DNA of 47,465 bases from Cytophagaceae bacterium. Its GTDB lineage: Bacteria > Bacteroidota > Bacteroidia > Cytophagales > Spirosomataceae. Below are positions 1 through 8,839 of the stretch, piece by piece. Location of the stretch: contig JAHEAY010000003.1 of the NCBI GenBank assembly GCA_024642485.1, positions 1 through 47,465 of the forward strand, read 5' to 3'. The translations under genes were made by a program, and so were the position numbers. Numbering within the stretch: the first letter of the stretch is position 1; the number at the start of each line of letters is the position of its first letter. The notes below the pieces were generated by a model that made no database searches, had not been told where the DNA came from, and saw only the letters and a list, made by a program, of their open reading frames with translations.

Positions 1-241
1 TTCTTCACTCTTAGCTCTTAGTTAGCTTACTATTGTTCTCGGTAATTCAACTGCCTACGGCTTCCTTGTAGCACTAATGAAAAAAGACGCGAAGTATCGC
101 GTCTCTACATTTAAATATCCATCATCTTCACTCTTAATTCTTAACTCCCTCCGGACTATTTCCCTCCGGACTCCTGACTAACCAATAACCACCGAATTCT
201 GTCACTCATTTACCTATCCCCAGCTTTGTAATTACCCCCTA
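1..241. repeat. Repeat-filled stretch upstream of rmuC
   Basis: I see no gene here. Positions 1-26 and 127-146 carry degenerate copies of a 7-bp unit (ACTCTTA/ACTCTTC, the complement of TAAGAGT). Between them, 85-104 is a perfect palindrome, AGACGCGA-AGTA-TCGCGTCT, followed by CTAC. Positions 148-157 and 163-172 are two direct copies of CCTCCGGACT. The same three repeat classes recur elsewhere in the window, at 1531-1610, 27629-27755 and 46551-46768. The rmuC promoter should lie in the last 70 bp, but I find no convincing TAnnTTTG element. Confidence 0.8.
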
Positions 242-259
242 ATGATTTACTTTTACTTC

Positions 260-1522
260 ATGACAATTATCTACATCATTCTCGCAATTTTAGTCGGAGC
301 CGGAGCAGCCTATCTCCTACTCCAAGGTAAAATCACCGTTTTGAACAGCCAATTAAGCCAACTCACCGGCTTACAAGCAAAAACCGAAGCGCTGGAACAA
401 GAGAACAAAACGATGTTTGGTAAATTATCCCAACTCGAAGGACAAAATGAAACGCTGAAAACTACAGTGGAAAGCCAGAAGGCCGACGAGGATAAATTGC
501 GGAAAATGCTAACAGATATTAGTAATGAGTCGGTTCTCCGACAAGGACGTATGCTTAGCGATCAGCAACAAGTTAAATTAAACGACGTTTTAAACCCGCT
601 CAAGGAAAAACTTTTGGCATTTGAGACTCAGGTCAATGAAGGCCAAAAAAACTCCTTACATCAAAACACGGTGCTTTTGGAGCAAATCAAAAATCTAACA
701 AACCTCAATCAAACCGTTACCCAAAAAACCGAAGACCTCACAAACGCCCTCAAAGGCTCCAATAAATCCCAAGGAAACTGGGGTGAAATGATTTTAGAAC
801 GCGTTTTGGAAAGCTCAGGCCTCAAAAAAGGCATGGAATACGAGACACAATTTGTCACTAAAAATCAAATAAACGAAACGATTAAACCCGATGCGGTTAT
901 CTTCCTACCCGATAACAAAAACCTCATCATCGACTCCAAAGTATCTTTAACCGCCTACGAACGCTATACTAGCGCCGAAGAAGGCACAGTCGAAAAAGAA
1001 CAAGCACTCAAAGAACACATCGAGTCACTTAAATCCCACATCAAATTATTATCGGCCAAAGATTACCATACAGGTCTCGACTTAAATAGCCCCGACTTCA
1101 CCCTCCTATTCATTCCGATTGAATCAGGTTTCGTGGCAACCATCAGCCAAGATACGACCTTGTTTAATTACGCCTGGGAACGTAAAATCGTTTTGGTATC
1201 CCCTTCTACCCTATTGGCAACTTTACGCACGATCGCATCGGTTTGGAAGACTGAATACCAAACACGTAATGCCATCGAAATTGCTCGACAAGCCGGTGAT
1301 CTTTACGATAAATTCGTCTCATTCACTCAAGATATGGAAGACGTAGGCAAACACATGAAACGTGCTGAAGATGCCCACGCTGGCGCCCTGAACAAACTAA
1401 GCACCGGAAAAGGTAACCTTGTCAGTCGGGCCGAAAAACTGCATAAACTAGGCATCAAATCAACCAAAAAATTAAACCAAGGATTGATTCAAGACGAGGA
1501 GCCAGAGATTGAGGAGGAATAG
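260..1522 (+). CDS. rmuC: DNA recombination protein RmuC
   Basis: RmuC family protein, linked by genetics in E. coli to limiting recombination at inverted repeats; its biochemistry is poorly known. The protein begins with one transmembrane helix (roughly residues 1-20), followed by a long Gln/Glu/Lys-rich coiled coil (about 20-165) and the nuclease-like RmuC domain, entered at the GNWGEMILERVLE motif. The hydrophobic domain segment PDAVIFLPDNKNLIIDSKV, with its D-x-K pattern, matches the PD-(D/E)XK-like core. An in-frame ATG six codons upstream (242) is possible; 260 puts the start directly before the membrane helix. At 420 residues it is slightly shorter than the E. coli protein. It is convergent with the PhnA-type gene, with repeat DNA between them. 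Confidence 0.93.
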   Translation: MTIIYIILAILVGAGAAYLLLQGKITVLNSQLSQLTGLQAKTEALEQENKTMFGKLSQLEGQNETLKTTVESQKADEDKLRKMLTDISNESVLRQGRMLSDQQQVKLNDVLNPLKEKLLAFETQVNEGQKNSLHQNTVLLEQIKNLTNLNQTVTQKTEDLTNALKGSNKSQGNWGEMILERVLESSGLKKGMEYETQFVTKNQINETIKPDAVIFLPDNKNLIIDSKVSLTAYERYTSAEEGTVEKEQALKEHIESLKSHIKLLSAKDYHTGLDLNSPDFTLLFIPIESGFVATISQDTTLFNYAWERKIVLVSPSTLLATLRTIASVWKTEYQTRNAIEIARQAGDLYDKFVSFTQDMEDVGKHMKRAEDAHAGALNKLSTGKGNLVSRAEKLHKLGIKSTKKLNQGLIQDEEPEIEEE

Positions 1523-1530
1523 AAGTGAGG

Positions 1531-1565
1531 TAAGAGTTAAGAGTTAAGAGTTAAGAGTTAAGAAC
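1531..1565. repeat. Heptamer tandem array TAAGAGT after rmuC
   Basis: Four perfect tandem copies of TAAGAGT (1531-1558) are followed by TAAGAAC (1559-1565), starting 8 bp after the rmuC stop codon. Because 7 and 3 share no factor, TAA appears in all three frames within 21 bp, and the complementary strand also reads TAA at each TTAA junction. The array therefore stops translation in every frame on both strands. Confidence 0.9.
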
Positions 1566-1580
1566 GAAGAGGAAAGAATT

Positions 1581-1610
1581 CCTCCGGACTCCGGACTAAT
1601 TCCCTCCGTA
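1581..1610. repeat. CCTCCGGACT short repeat cluster
   Basis: CCTCCGGACT lies at 1581-1590, followed at once by a partial copy CCGGACT (1591-1597) and a variant CCTCCGTA (1603-1610). Two exact copies occur at 148-157 and 163-172, before rmuC. The repeat sits in the rmuC/phnA convergent spacer beside the heptamer array. Confidence 0.7.
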
Positions 1611-1638
1611 CAAGCGACTAGTGACTGACGACTAGCTC

Positions 1639-1866
1639 CTATGCTTTTTTCAAAAACTCCGTTCTTAACACCATCATCGACTTTTCTACTTTCCCCTCAA
1701 CCTCATCTGCATCATCTGTCAAACGAATGTTCTTGACCATCGTACCACGCTTGATCACACTCGATGAACCACGCACCTTCAAATCTTTAATTACTGTAAC
1801 TGAATCGCCATCTTTCAAAACAGCTCCATTGCTATCGCGAACGATTAATTCTTCATTCTCATCCAT
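1639..1866 (-). CDS. PhnA/YjdM C-terminal domain protein, no zinc ribbon
   Basis: 75-residue protein that aligns along its whole length with the C-terminal domain of YjdM (formerly PhnA): LIVRDSNG, LKDGDSVTVIKDLKVRGSS and KNIRL are hallmarks. The N-terminal four-cysteine zinc ribbon of the E. coli protein is missing, and there is no cysteine even in the open frame upstream (to 1917). I chose the ATG at 1866 because the family core begins a few residues later and the longer start would lie 12 bp inside the upstream gene. Despite its historical name the family has no proven role in phosphonate use. It follows ygiQ at 38 bp and may be cotranscribed with it. Confidence 0.85.
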   Translation of the reverse strand: MDENEELIVRDSNGAVLKDGDSVTVIKDLKVRGSSSVIKRGTMVKNIRLTDDADEVEGKVEKSMMVLRTEFLKKA

Positions 1867-1904
1867 TGTATTCTTGTTTTTTGGGTTAATAAATAAGGTC
1901 GAAA

Positions 1905-3764
1905 CTATTTCTTCCAACCAGTTTTGTTATTTCTAAATCCTAATAAGCGCTGAGCCAAATCCGGTCGCTTCAAATAAGTCAAACGATTCCGAATCCAATC
2001 CTTATATTCTGCCTTATACCAGAAAAAATACTTATTCTGATTCTGCTTCTCTTCTTTCGTCTTCGCCGTTTTAATGGGCTGCAACGTGTAAGGATGAACA
2101 CCCGAATAATAAATTACCTCTGCCACGGTCATGGGTGTAGGAGTGAAATCCTGCACTTGCTCCAATTGGAACCCTAAATCCTTCGTTTCAGCCGCCAAAT
2201 TCGCCATATCTTCCTCTTCACATCCCGGATGCGATGAAATAAAATAGGGAATCAAAGGCTGCTTTAGGCCAAATTTGGCAGAAATCTCATCGTATTTCTT
2301 CTTAAATGCATGAAAATACTTAAACGAAGGCTTCCGCATCACGCGTAATGTCGCATCCGAAGTATGCTCCGGCGCAACCTTTAATCGGCCCGAAACATGG
2401 CGCGTAATCAATTGCTCCATATATTCGTCGTGATTCCCATCTTGGTTATTCTTATTGAAGTCATCGACCAATAAATCATATCGTACGCCTGAACCAACAA
2501 ATGCTTTCTTAATTCCCGGATGCGCATCTACCTTGCGGTAAATGTCTGTCAAGGGTTTATGATTCGTATCTAGATTATTACAAATCACCGGGTGAATACA
2601 CGATGGACTCACACATTTGGCACAAATCGACTCATCTTTCCCCTTCATGCGATACATGTTGGCAGATGGACCTCCCAAATCCGACAGATACCCCTTGAAA
2701 TCCGGCTGTTTCGTGATTTGATTGACTTCTTTCATGATTGATTTTTCACTTCGGGACACAATAAACTTCCCTTGATGCGCGGAAATAGTACAAAAACTAC
2801 ATCCCCCAAAACATCCGCGGTGCATATTCACCGAAAATTTGATCATCTCATAAGCCGGGATCGGCCCACGTTTCTTGTATTTTGGATGTGGTAAGCGCGT
2901 ATAAGGCAAATCAAAGGATTTGTCCATCTCCGCCTCTTCCATCGTCTTAAAGGGTGGATTAATCACCAAAAGGTCCTCGCCTACGGCTTGGGTAATCCGA
3001 TTAGCCTGCCACTTATTCGACTCCACTTCCACAATCTTGAAGTTAGAAGCATATTTAATTTTATCTTGCAAACAAACTTCATGACTGGCCAACTCAACCG
3101 TTTCCCAATCATCCACGACTGGTAAGGGCTCCGATTGTTTTTGAATAAAGGCTACTTGATTGATGTCCGTTAATTCAGCTAATTGTTTACCTGATTTCAC
3201 CCCACGAATAATCTCGCGCAAGGGTTGTTCGCCCATGCCGTAGACCAACATATCCGCTTGGGAATCCACTAAAATCGATGGAAATAATTTATCCGCCCAA
3301 TAATCATAATGCGTCACACGACGCAAGGATGCCTCGATACCCCCAATTAACACAGGGACATCCGGATAAATCTCCTTTAATATTTTGGAATAAACTGTCG
3401 TGGCATAATCCGGACGAAAGCCCGCCTCACCACCCGGTGTATAGGAATCATTGGAACGTAATCGCTTATTCGCCGTATAGTGATTCACCATGGAATCCAT
3501 ACAACCTGCCGTTACGCCAAAAAAGTATTTGGGTTTACCTAATTTCTTAAAATCCCGCAAGTCATCCTGCCAGTTGGGCTGCGCCACAATGCCAACCTTC
3601 AGGCCTTCACTCTCCATGATCCGACCAATAACCGCCGTTCCAAACGCCGGATGATCAACATAGGCATCACCTGAAATCAGAATGACGTCTAGCTCATCCC
3701 AGCCACGCTTTTCTACTTCCTTTTTTGTCAATGGAAGCCAGTCGGTAATCGGTCTTTCTTGCAT
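1905..3764 (-). CDS. ygiQ: YgiQ family radical SAM protein
   Basis: Large radical SAM protein of the YgiQ/UPF0313 family, function unknown. The [4Fe-4S]-binding motif is CFGGCSFC at Cys318, Cys322 and Cys325, preceded by the conserved NMHRG. An N-terminal region with the conserved GGIEASLRR (about 141-149) resembles a B12-binding-like domain. After the radical SAM core there is a second cysteine group, CAKCVSPSCIHPVIC, also typical of YgiQ. The C-terminal part (QDFTPTPMT, then YSGVHP) matches the family extension. At 619 residues it is within the usual range. It lies 32 bp downstream of the S9 peptidase on the same strand. Confidence 0.93.
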   Translation of the reverse strand: MQERPITDWLPLTKKEVEKRGWDELDVILISGDAYVDHPAFGTAVIGRIMESEGLKVGIVAQPNWQDDLRDFKKLGKPKYFFGVTAGCMDSMVNHYTANKRLRSNDSYTPGGEAGFRPDYATTVYSKILKEIYPDVPVLIGGIEASLRRVTHYDYWADKLFPSILVDSQADMLVYGMGEQPLREIIRGVKSGKQLAELTDINQVAFIQKQSEPLPVVDDWETVELASHEVCLQDKIKYASNFKIVEVESNKWQANRITQAVGEDLLVINPPFKTMEEAEMDKSFDLPYTRLPHPKYKKRGPIPAYEMIKFSVNMHRGCFGGCSFCTISAHQGKFIVSRSEKSIMKEVNQITKQPDFKGYLSDLGGPSANMYRMKGKDESICAKCVSPSCIHPVICNNLDTNHKPLTDIYRKVDAHPGIKKAFVGSGVRYDLLVDDFNKNNQDGNHDEYMEQLITRHVSGRLKVAPEHTSDATLRVMRKPSFKYFHAFKKKYDEISAKFGLKQPLIPYFISSHPGCEEEDMANLAAETKDLGFQLEQVQDFTPTPMTVAEVIYYSGVHPYTLQPIKTAKTKEEKQNQNKYFFWYKAEYKDWIRNRLTYLKRPDLAQRLLGFRNNKTGWKK

Positions 3765-3768
3765 GCTG

Positions 3769-3776
3769 CAAAATTA
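3769..3776 (-). promoter_or_regulatory. Candidate -7 element for ygiQ
   Basis: On the minus strand this reads TAATTTTG, an exact match to the Bacteroidota -7 consensus TAnnTTTG, followed by CAGC and then the ygiQ ATG. Transcription would start at or next to the start codon. I see no good -33 TTG at the usual spacing, so this may be chance. Confidence 0.35.
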
Positions 3777-3796
3777 GCTAAAAACGCGGGTTTAAC

Positions 3797-5911
3797 CTAT
3801 TTCGTTAATTGCGCTTTTAAGTAATCTGCCGTCGCTTGAAATACTTTGATGGCATTTGAAAACTTCATCCAATGATGCGTATCATCCACAATCACCATCG
3901 TTTCCATAGTTACTTTTTTCTTTTGCAAGCGATTGATTAAGTCAATGCTTTGACTGAATGGAACATTGCGATCGTCATCCGCATGAATGAATAATACTGG
4001 TGATTTCCATGTATCGATAGACGAGATAGGTGAAGAACGATAAGATAAACTTGTTGCCCAATCTGCATCAGGAGCCTTGTGTGGCCCCGACAACAATTCC
4101 ATTGGAATTTCTTTTTGATGTGCCCAATCATGCACACCATGAATATCCACTCCAGCCACAAATAATTTAGAATCACGTGCCAAAGCCAATGCGGTTAGAT
4201 ACCCGCCATAAGAGCCACCATAGAGAGCAATTTTCTTGGAATCTACGTAAGATTGTTGGGCTAACCACTCTCCTGCCGCTTTGATGTCTAAGTATTCCGA
4301 TGCGCCCCACTGGCCAGCTGATTTTGGATTATGAAAATCATAGCCATATCCAATGCCCAATCGATAATTAACGGAAAGTACCACAAATCCTAAATTTGCC
4401 AAATACTGGTTCAATGCATAAGCATTTGCATAATAATCGGAATAATGCCAGCCTAAAAGCATTTGACGTGGAGGTCCTCCGTGTACAAATATGATGGCCG
4501 GTTTTTTCTGCGTTCCATTCGAATTATCAAAAATTTGACCGTGAATTGTTAAGCCATCCAATGATTTAAAAATAACTTGTTTCGGTTCAACCAAAGCACT
4601 CGTTGGGAATTCCGCTGGAATTAAACTTTCGGTTAATGAACGAGCTGTCGAAGAGATAGACAACATCAATTGAGGTGCCTTTTGAGCTCCTGCCCCGATA
4701 TATGCATATCCACCCGCAACCGAAACAGCGGTCCACTCAATTCCCTTACCTGGCGTCAAGACTTTCATGTCAGCTTTATCAACAGAAACTTGGCAGATAT
4801 GTCGGCGATCTTTATCTGTCTCATCGCCTCCTGTATTTGCATCAAAATAAATCGAATTTCCATCAGCACTAACGCTAAGATGCTCCACCATAAATTCACC
4901 AGGACTCAATAACAAAGCCGCGCCACCCGAAGGAGCAACTGAATAGGCATGTGGCCAACCGTCATGGTAAGACGTAAATACTAAACGATCTTGACGTGCC
5001 CAATTTAAGTTCGTGCCGCCATGTGTTGTAGGTAAAGAACCTCGGTAGGTATTGGGTGCTTCCCAAACCAAGGTAGATTTTTCTCCTGCAGCTATTCCAG
5101 CCTTACGAATCGACCATGGAATACGCTTCCGTTGGGTTAATGAATCTGCGGAACCACCTTCTGCAGGGGTCCGAACAAAGGCTAATTGGGTGCCATCCGG
5201 TGACCAATTTGGACTAAAATCTTTGGCAAATGCAGGATCAACCCAATTAACTGCATTTTTACCCATTTCCAAGTATCCAATAAACGAATGGTCTCCACGA
5301 TTCGCAACAAAAGCTAATTTCTTTCCTCCAGGAGCCCAAGTTAAAGAATGCACCGAACCACGCGTTTTCAACAAGCGAACAGGTGCTTCTAAGAAATCCT
5401 CATTCTCATTGGTATCCAATTTGCATATCCACGGTTGGCCTTCCTTAATGTAAGCAACCACTTTATTATCCGGTGAAATAACCGGAAAGTCTCCTTCTGA
5501 AATAATACGAATCGGACCTCCTGTAAAAGCAATTTGCATCACTCGAACTGTTTGTGGCTCTGTATTTCCAGCAGGATTAACTGCTTTTTCATCATCAAAA
5601 CTAGCTCCATGATCTCCTCCACGCACAAATAATACCCATTTCCCATCATCCGAAATCGAAATGGAGCTTAGCTCTTGCCCATCATCTTCTTTGAAAGCAG
5701 TTAATTTACGAGCAATAAAATTGGGTGATTCTGCCACATAAATGTTCCGAACACCTTTTTCATCCAAAGCCCAAGCAATTTTATCGCCTTTAGTCGAGCG
5801 AATTAGTTCCGTTGGAAAAGCATAAGATTTGACGGCTTCAAATGTGAATTTTTGACCAAAAGCGATCAAATGAAAGGAAACAAGAACAAGGGTGTAAAAT
5901 AATTTACGCAT
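3797..5911 (-). CDS. Secreted S9 family prolyl oligopeptidase-type peptidase
   Basis: Serine peptidase of family S9, resembling acylaminoacyl-peptidase/dipeptidyl-peptidase types. A signal peptide (residues 1-19, cleavage after IAFGQ) indicates export. Residues about 25-440 form a beta-propeller with TolB-like repeats (for example FSPNWSPDGTQLAFV). The C-terminal alpha/beta hydrolase has nucleophile GGSYGG (Ser567), the acid in HADDDRNVP (Asp647) and the base in DDTHHW (His679 or 680). FVHGGPP supplies the oxyanion region. At 704 residues it is full length for the family. It likely degrades peptides in the periplasm or outside the cell. It may share a transcript with ygiQ, 32 bp downstream. 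Confidence 0.93.
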   Translation of the reverse strand: MRKLFYTLVLVSFHLIAFGQKFTFEAVKSYAFPTELIRSTKGDKIAWALDEKGVRNIYVAESPNFIARKLTAFKEDDGQELSSISISDDGKWVLFVRGGDHGASFDDEKAVNPAGNTEPQTVRVMQIAFTGGPIRIISEGDFPVISPDNKVVAYIKEGQPWICKLDTNENEDFLEAPVRLLKTRGSVHSLTWAPGGKKLAFVANRGDHSFIGYLEMGKNAVNWVDPAFAKDFSPNWSPDGTQLAFVRTPAEGGSADSLTQRKRIPWSIRKAGIAAGEKSTLVWEAPNTYRGSLPTTHGGTNLNWARQDRLVFTSYHDGWPHAYSVAPSGGAALLLSPGEFMVEHLSVSADGNSIYFDANTGGDETDKDRRHICQVSVDKADMKVLTPGKGIEWTAVSVAGGYAYIGAGAQKAPQLMLSISSTARSLTESLIPAEFPTSALVEPKQVIFKSLDGLTIHGQIFDNSNGTQKKPAIIFVHGGPPRQMLLGWHYSDYYANAYALNQYLANLGFVVLSVNYRLGIGYGYDFHNPKSAGQWGASEYLDIKAAGEWLAQQSYVDSKKIALYGGSYGGYLTALALARDSKLFVAGVDIHGVHDWAHQKEIPMELLSGPHKAPDADWATSLSYRSSPISSIDTWKSPVLFIHADDDRNVPFSQSIDLINRLQKKKVTMETMVIVDDTHHWMKFSNAIKVFQATADYLKAQLTK

Positions 5912-6015
5912 AGGTTGATTTTAGAACACGAAATATAGGGAATGTCAGACGGAAACGAAAAGAAAAAAGGCAGGACCCGTTTAAATAAAATAAATTCAAA
6001 CTAATTTTAAGGTTT

Positions 6016-7020
6016 ATGAATGTATCAATCGTATTTGTCAACTACAAAACGGAAGCGCTCTTATTGGATTGCTTGCGAAGCATTCACGAACATACCCCCG
6101 AACTGCATTTCGAATGCATAATTGTCGACAATCACTATGTCAGAGGCCAAAATCAAGCCATTTTATCGGCCTTTCCACAAACAACTTGGATTGATTCCGG
6201 TGGGAATGTTGGCTTTTCCAAAGCCAATAACATCGGATTGAATGCAGCCTCTGGCGAATACGTGCTATTTCTAAATGCCGATACCTTGGTCTTCGATGCA
6301 GCAATTACGAAGGCTTACCAAAAACTAAAAACCGATTCAAGTCTTGTGGCTGTCGGCGGAATTCAAGTTGATTCAAATCAAGATCCTATCCCCTATTATC
6401 GAACGCTAAATGCTGTAAGAAGAGATTTTTACATTGTTCCCAATAGACCTGTTTTTCATCAACTGATCGATCGATTATTACCTGAAGAAAGATTCAGCCG
6501 ACCGGAAGAAACAAATAATTTAGTGGGTGCCTTTCTGATGGCATCGAAAGAAAACCTGCTCAAACTACATGGTTGGGACGAAGATTTTTTCATGTATGCA
6601 GAAGATGCTGAATTGAGTTACCGTCTGAGTAAAATTGGAAAATTGGCCTATTTTGACGAGATCAAATTCATTCACCTCATTCAAGAAAATCCTTTCCGAA
6701 GAACGACCTACTCCTGGGTCAATCGTTTTTCGATGCAAATTCAAGTTTCTAACTTACTGTGGATTCGTAAAAGCTATGGAATTTTGCCTTATGTGATTAT
6801 CTATGCGAATTATACATTATTGGCTCCATTGTTCTGGGCATGGAAAATTTGCATCAATATACTTAAGGGGAAAAATTGGTTGAATGACACAGATAACCAA
6901 CGAATTTTTAGCCAAAAACTCGGGATACTCTACCGCTATTTTATAGCAATTTTATTCCTAAAAAAAGGACCTTACCGGATAAAATCGGATGAGAATATTG
7001 ATCAAGTCAATAAATCATAA
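6016..7020 (+). CDS. Family 2 glycosyltransferase (rhamnosyltransferase-like)
   Basis: GT2 family enzyme. The N-terminal GT-A fold starts at once (VSIVFVNYKTEALLLDCL), the nucleotide-sugar DxD-type site is LFLNADTLVF (about residues 89-98), and the acceptor/catalytic region is FFMYAEDAELSYRL, typical of rhamnosyltransferase-like GT2 proteins. After residue 230 there is a hydrophobic stretch suggesting membrane association, with a basic tail. The sugar donor and acceptor cannot be told from sequence; cell-surface polysaccharide is the usual setting. It stands 48 bp upstream of eboA on the same strand and could be transcribed with the ebo cluster, but the family is too common to infer a shared function. 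Confidence 0.88.
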   Translation: MNVSIVFVNYKTEALLLDCLRSIHEHTPELHFECIIVDNHYVRGQNQAILSAFPQTTWIDSGGNVGFSKANNIGLNAASGEYVLFLNADTLVFDAAITKAYQKLKTDSSLVAVGGIQVDSNQDPIPYYRTLNAVRRDFYIVPNRPVFHQLIDRLLPEERFSRPEETNNLVGAFLMASKENLLKLHGWDEDFFMYAEDAELSYRLSKIGKLAYFDEIKFIHLIQENPFRRTTYSWVNRFSMQIQVSNLLWIRKSYGILPYVIIYANYTLLAPLFWAWKICINILKGKNWLNDTDNQRIFSQKLGILYRYFIAILFLKKGPYRIKSDENIDQVNKS

Positions 7021-7068
7021 AAATCCTCATTTTTTTTAGTATTTTCGTTGAAAGGAACCTAATTAGCC

Positions 7069-7821
7069 GTGAAAACGAATACTCAAATCACTGAAACCAT
7101 CGCATCCTATGCGACTGAAACAGAATCCACATGGATCGCCGAGCAAAAAGCCCTCAATGCTAAAGCTTTGGCATTAGCCTTTGTGAAAGTTCCTCGTTTT
7201 ATCTCAAAGCATTTGATTGAAGCTGGTGATTTCAAAGGCTGGACTCTAGACCAAGTTGTTCGAGTCAATTTACTAACTCAATTGGACGAGGCGAATGTAG
7301 ACCTGTTATATGAAACTGCAGAAATACAAGAAGCTGTCGCTTTAACGCGTTCACTTCCCTACTTAAATAATCCAGAGAATTTTTTATTACGTGCGACGGA
7401 CGCGGTGCGTTCCAACATGGGTCCCGTTTTTGACGCGATTGCCTTTGGAAATACCTATCCAAAAGATTATTTCAGCGAAGCGGCTTGGAACCAATTAGTC
7501 TTAAAATGTATTTTCAACGACAAAGCAATTCATCAAATCATCGGATTGGATGAACGAGCTAATCAAGATTTAGCCAATACACTTTCCGATTTTGCCCATG
7601 AAAGATGGTCGGCAGGACGCAGAGTGCCTTCCCAAGTATGGCGGCTCGTTCCTAAATTCATGAATGAATCTTTACATGCCGACATTGAAAAGCTAGCTCA
7701 ATCTGAAAATCCACGGGATGTCCTTGCAGCCAGCTTAGTGAAACAAGAAGCCCAAATTCCTGGCAGTACGCAAGGACTTTGGCATGAACTTGAAAAACCA
7801 GAACCGATTTATACCGCCTAA
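7069..7821 (+). CDS. eboA: EboA protein, first gene of ebo cluster
   Basis: EboA-domain protein, the first member of the conserved ebo cluster. Recognisable family features are the WTLDQVVRV segment (about residues 58-66), the WNQLVLKCIFND helix and the C-terminal HERWSAGRRVPSQVWRLV signature (residues about 183-200). It appears all-helical, with no signal peptide or membrane helix, so it is probably cytosolic. Its biochemical activity is not known in any organism. The start is a GTG at 7069; no in-frame ATG lies nearby, and the next residues (KTNTQITETIASYATETE) look like normal coding. eboB begins 1 bp after its stop codon, indicating translational coupling. Confidence 0.88.
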   Translation: MKTNTQITETIASYATETESTWIAEQKALNAKALALAFVKVPRFISKHLIEAGDFKGWTLDQVVRVNLLTQLDEANVDLLYETAEIQEAVALTRSLPYLNNPENFLLRATDAVRSNMGPVFDAIAFGNTYPKDYFSEAAWNQLVLKCIFNDKAIHQIIGLDERANQDLANTLSDFAHERWSAGRRVPSQVWRLVPKFMNESLHADIEKLAQSENPRDVLAASLVKQEAQIPGSTQGLWHELEKPEPIYTA

Positions 7822-7822
7822 T

Positions 7823-8839
7823 ATGTGCCAAGAACATAAAAACATAGGAAATCCTTCACATTTTGAAGGTACAGAGCAAGAGAAAACAACAGCACATGCA
7901 GTTGATGGAACTTTTGCCCAATACACACAAGGTATGAAATTCTTTGATCCGCATGTGCACATGACTTCGCGGACCACGGATGATTATCAGGCTTTAGCTG
8001 ATGCTGGCGTTGTTGCATTGATTGAACCTGCATTCTGGTTGGGCCAACCGCGTACTGGATTAGCTTCATTTAAAGACTATTTCGCGAGTTTAGTGGGCTG
8101 GGAACGTTTTCGTTCTTCGCAATTTGGCATCAAACATTATTGCACGATTGGACTGAATTCTCGTGAAGCTAATCATGAGGCATTAGCAGAACAGGTGATG
8201 GAAATATTGCCTTTATTCTTGCAGAAAGAAGGCGTTGTGGGTGTAGGGGAAATCGGTTTCGATGACCAAACAGCCGCTGAGGAAAAATATTACCGTGCGC
8301 AATTAGAGCTGGCCAAAGAAATGAATTTGCCCGTACAAGTACACACGCCACACCGGGATAAGAAAAAAGGAACGGAGCGCAGTATGGCCATTGCTTTGGA
8401 GCATGGCATCGCACCGAACATGGTCATTATCGACCATAATAATGAAGAAACGGTTAAATCGGTTTTAGACCAAGGTTTTTATGCTGCTTTTACGATTTAT
8501 CCTTTCACTAAAATGGGCAATGAGCGTATGGTAGAAATCGTAAAACAATACGGTCCCGAACGCATCATGGTCAATTCTGCCGCCGATTGGGGCATTTCGG
8601 ATCCATTAGCAATTCCCAAAACAGCTGCCTTAATGAAAATCAAGGAGATTCCTGATGAACATATTCGTTTGGTTACGTATCAAAACGCTTTGGATGCATT
8701 TGCCCAAAGTGGACAGATTCAAGAATCGGATTTCATCAACGGCTTGGAAATTGACCAAACACAAAAATTTAATGGAAATACGGTTTTACGGGGTGGTCAA
8801 GCACCACGTGTCAACAAAGATTCCCTAATCATTCGCTAA
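7823..8839 (+). CDS. eboB: EboB, TatD-type metal-dependent hydrolase
   Basis: TatD-family TIM-barrel hydrolase assigned to EboB by sequence and position. Metal ligands visible are FDPHVHM (His44, His46), GEIGFDD (Glu), VQVHTPH (His), IIDHNNEE (His) and the late NSAADWG (Asp). The family signature HVHMTSRTTDDY is typical of EboB rather than of general TatD nucleases. The substrate is unknown. Starting at 7823, one base after the eboA stop, gives a 37-residue N-terminal extension; a start at 7934 (MKFFDPHVHM) would give the more usual family length. The frame stays open through the extension. Its stop TAA overlaps the eboC start by one base. Confidence 0.88.
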   Translation: MCQEHKNIGNPSHFEGTEQEKTTAHAVDGTFAQYTQGMKFFDPHVHMTSRTTDDYQALADAGVVALIEPAFWLGQPRTGLASFKDYFASLVGWERFRSSQFGIKHYCTIGLNSREANHEALAEQVMEILPLFLQKEGVVGVGEIGFDDQTAAEEKYYRAQLELAKEMNLPVQVHTPHRDKKKGTERSMAIALEHGIAPNMVIIDHNNEETVKSVLDQGFYAAFTIYPFTKMGNERMVEIVKQYGPERIMVNSAADWGISDPLAIPKTAALMKIKEIPDEHIRLVTYQNALDAFAQSGQIQESDFINGLEIDQTQKFNGNTVLRGGQAPRVNKDSLIIR

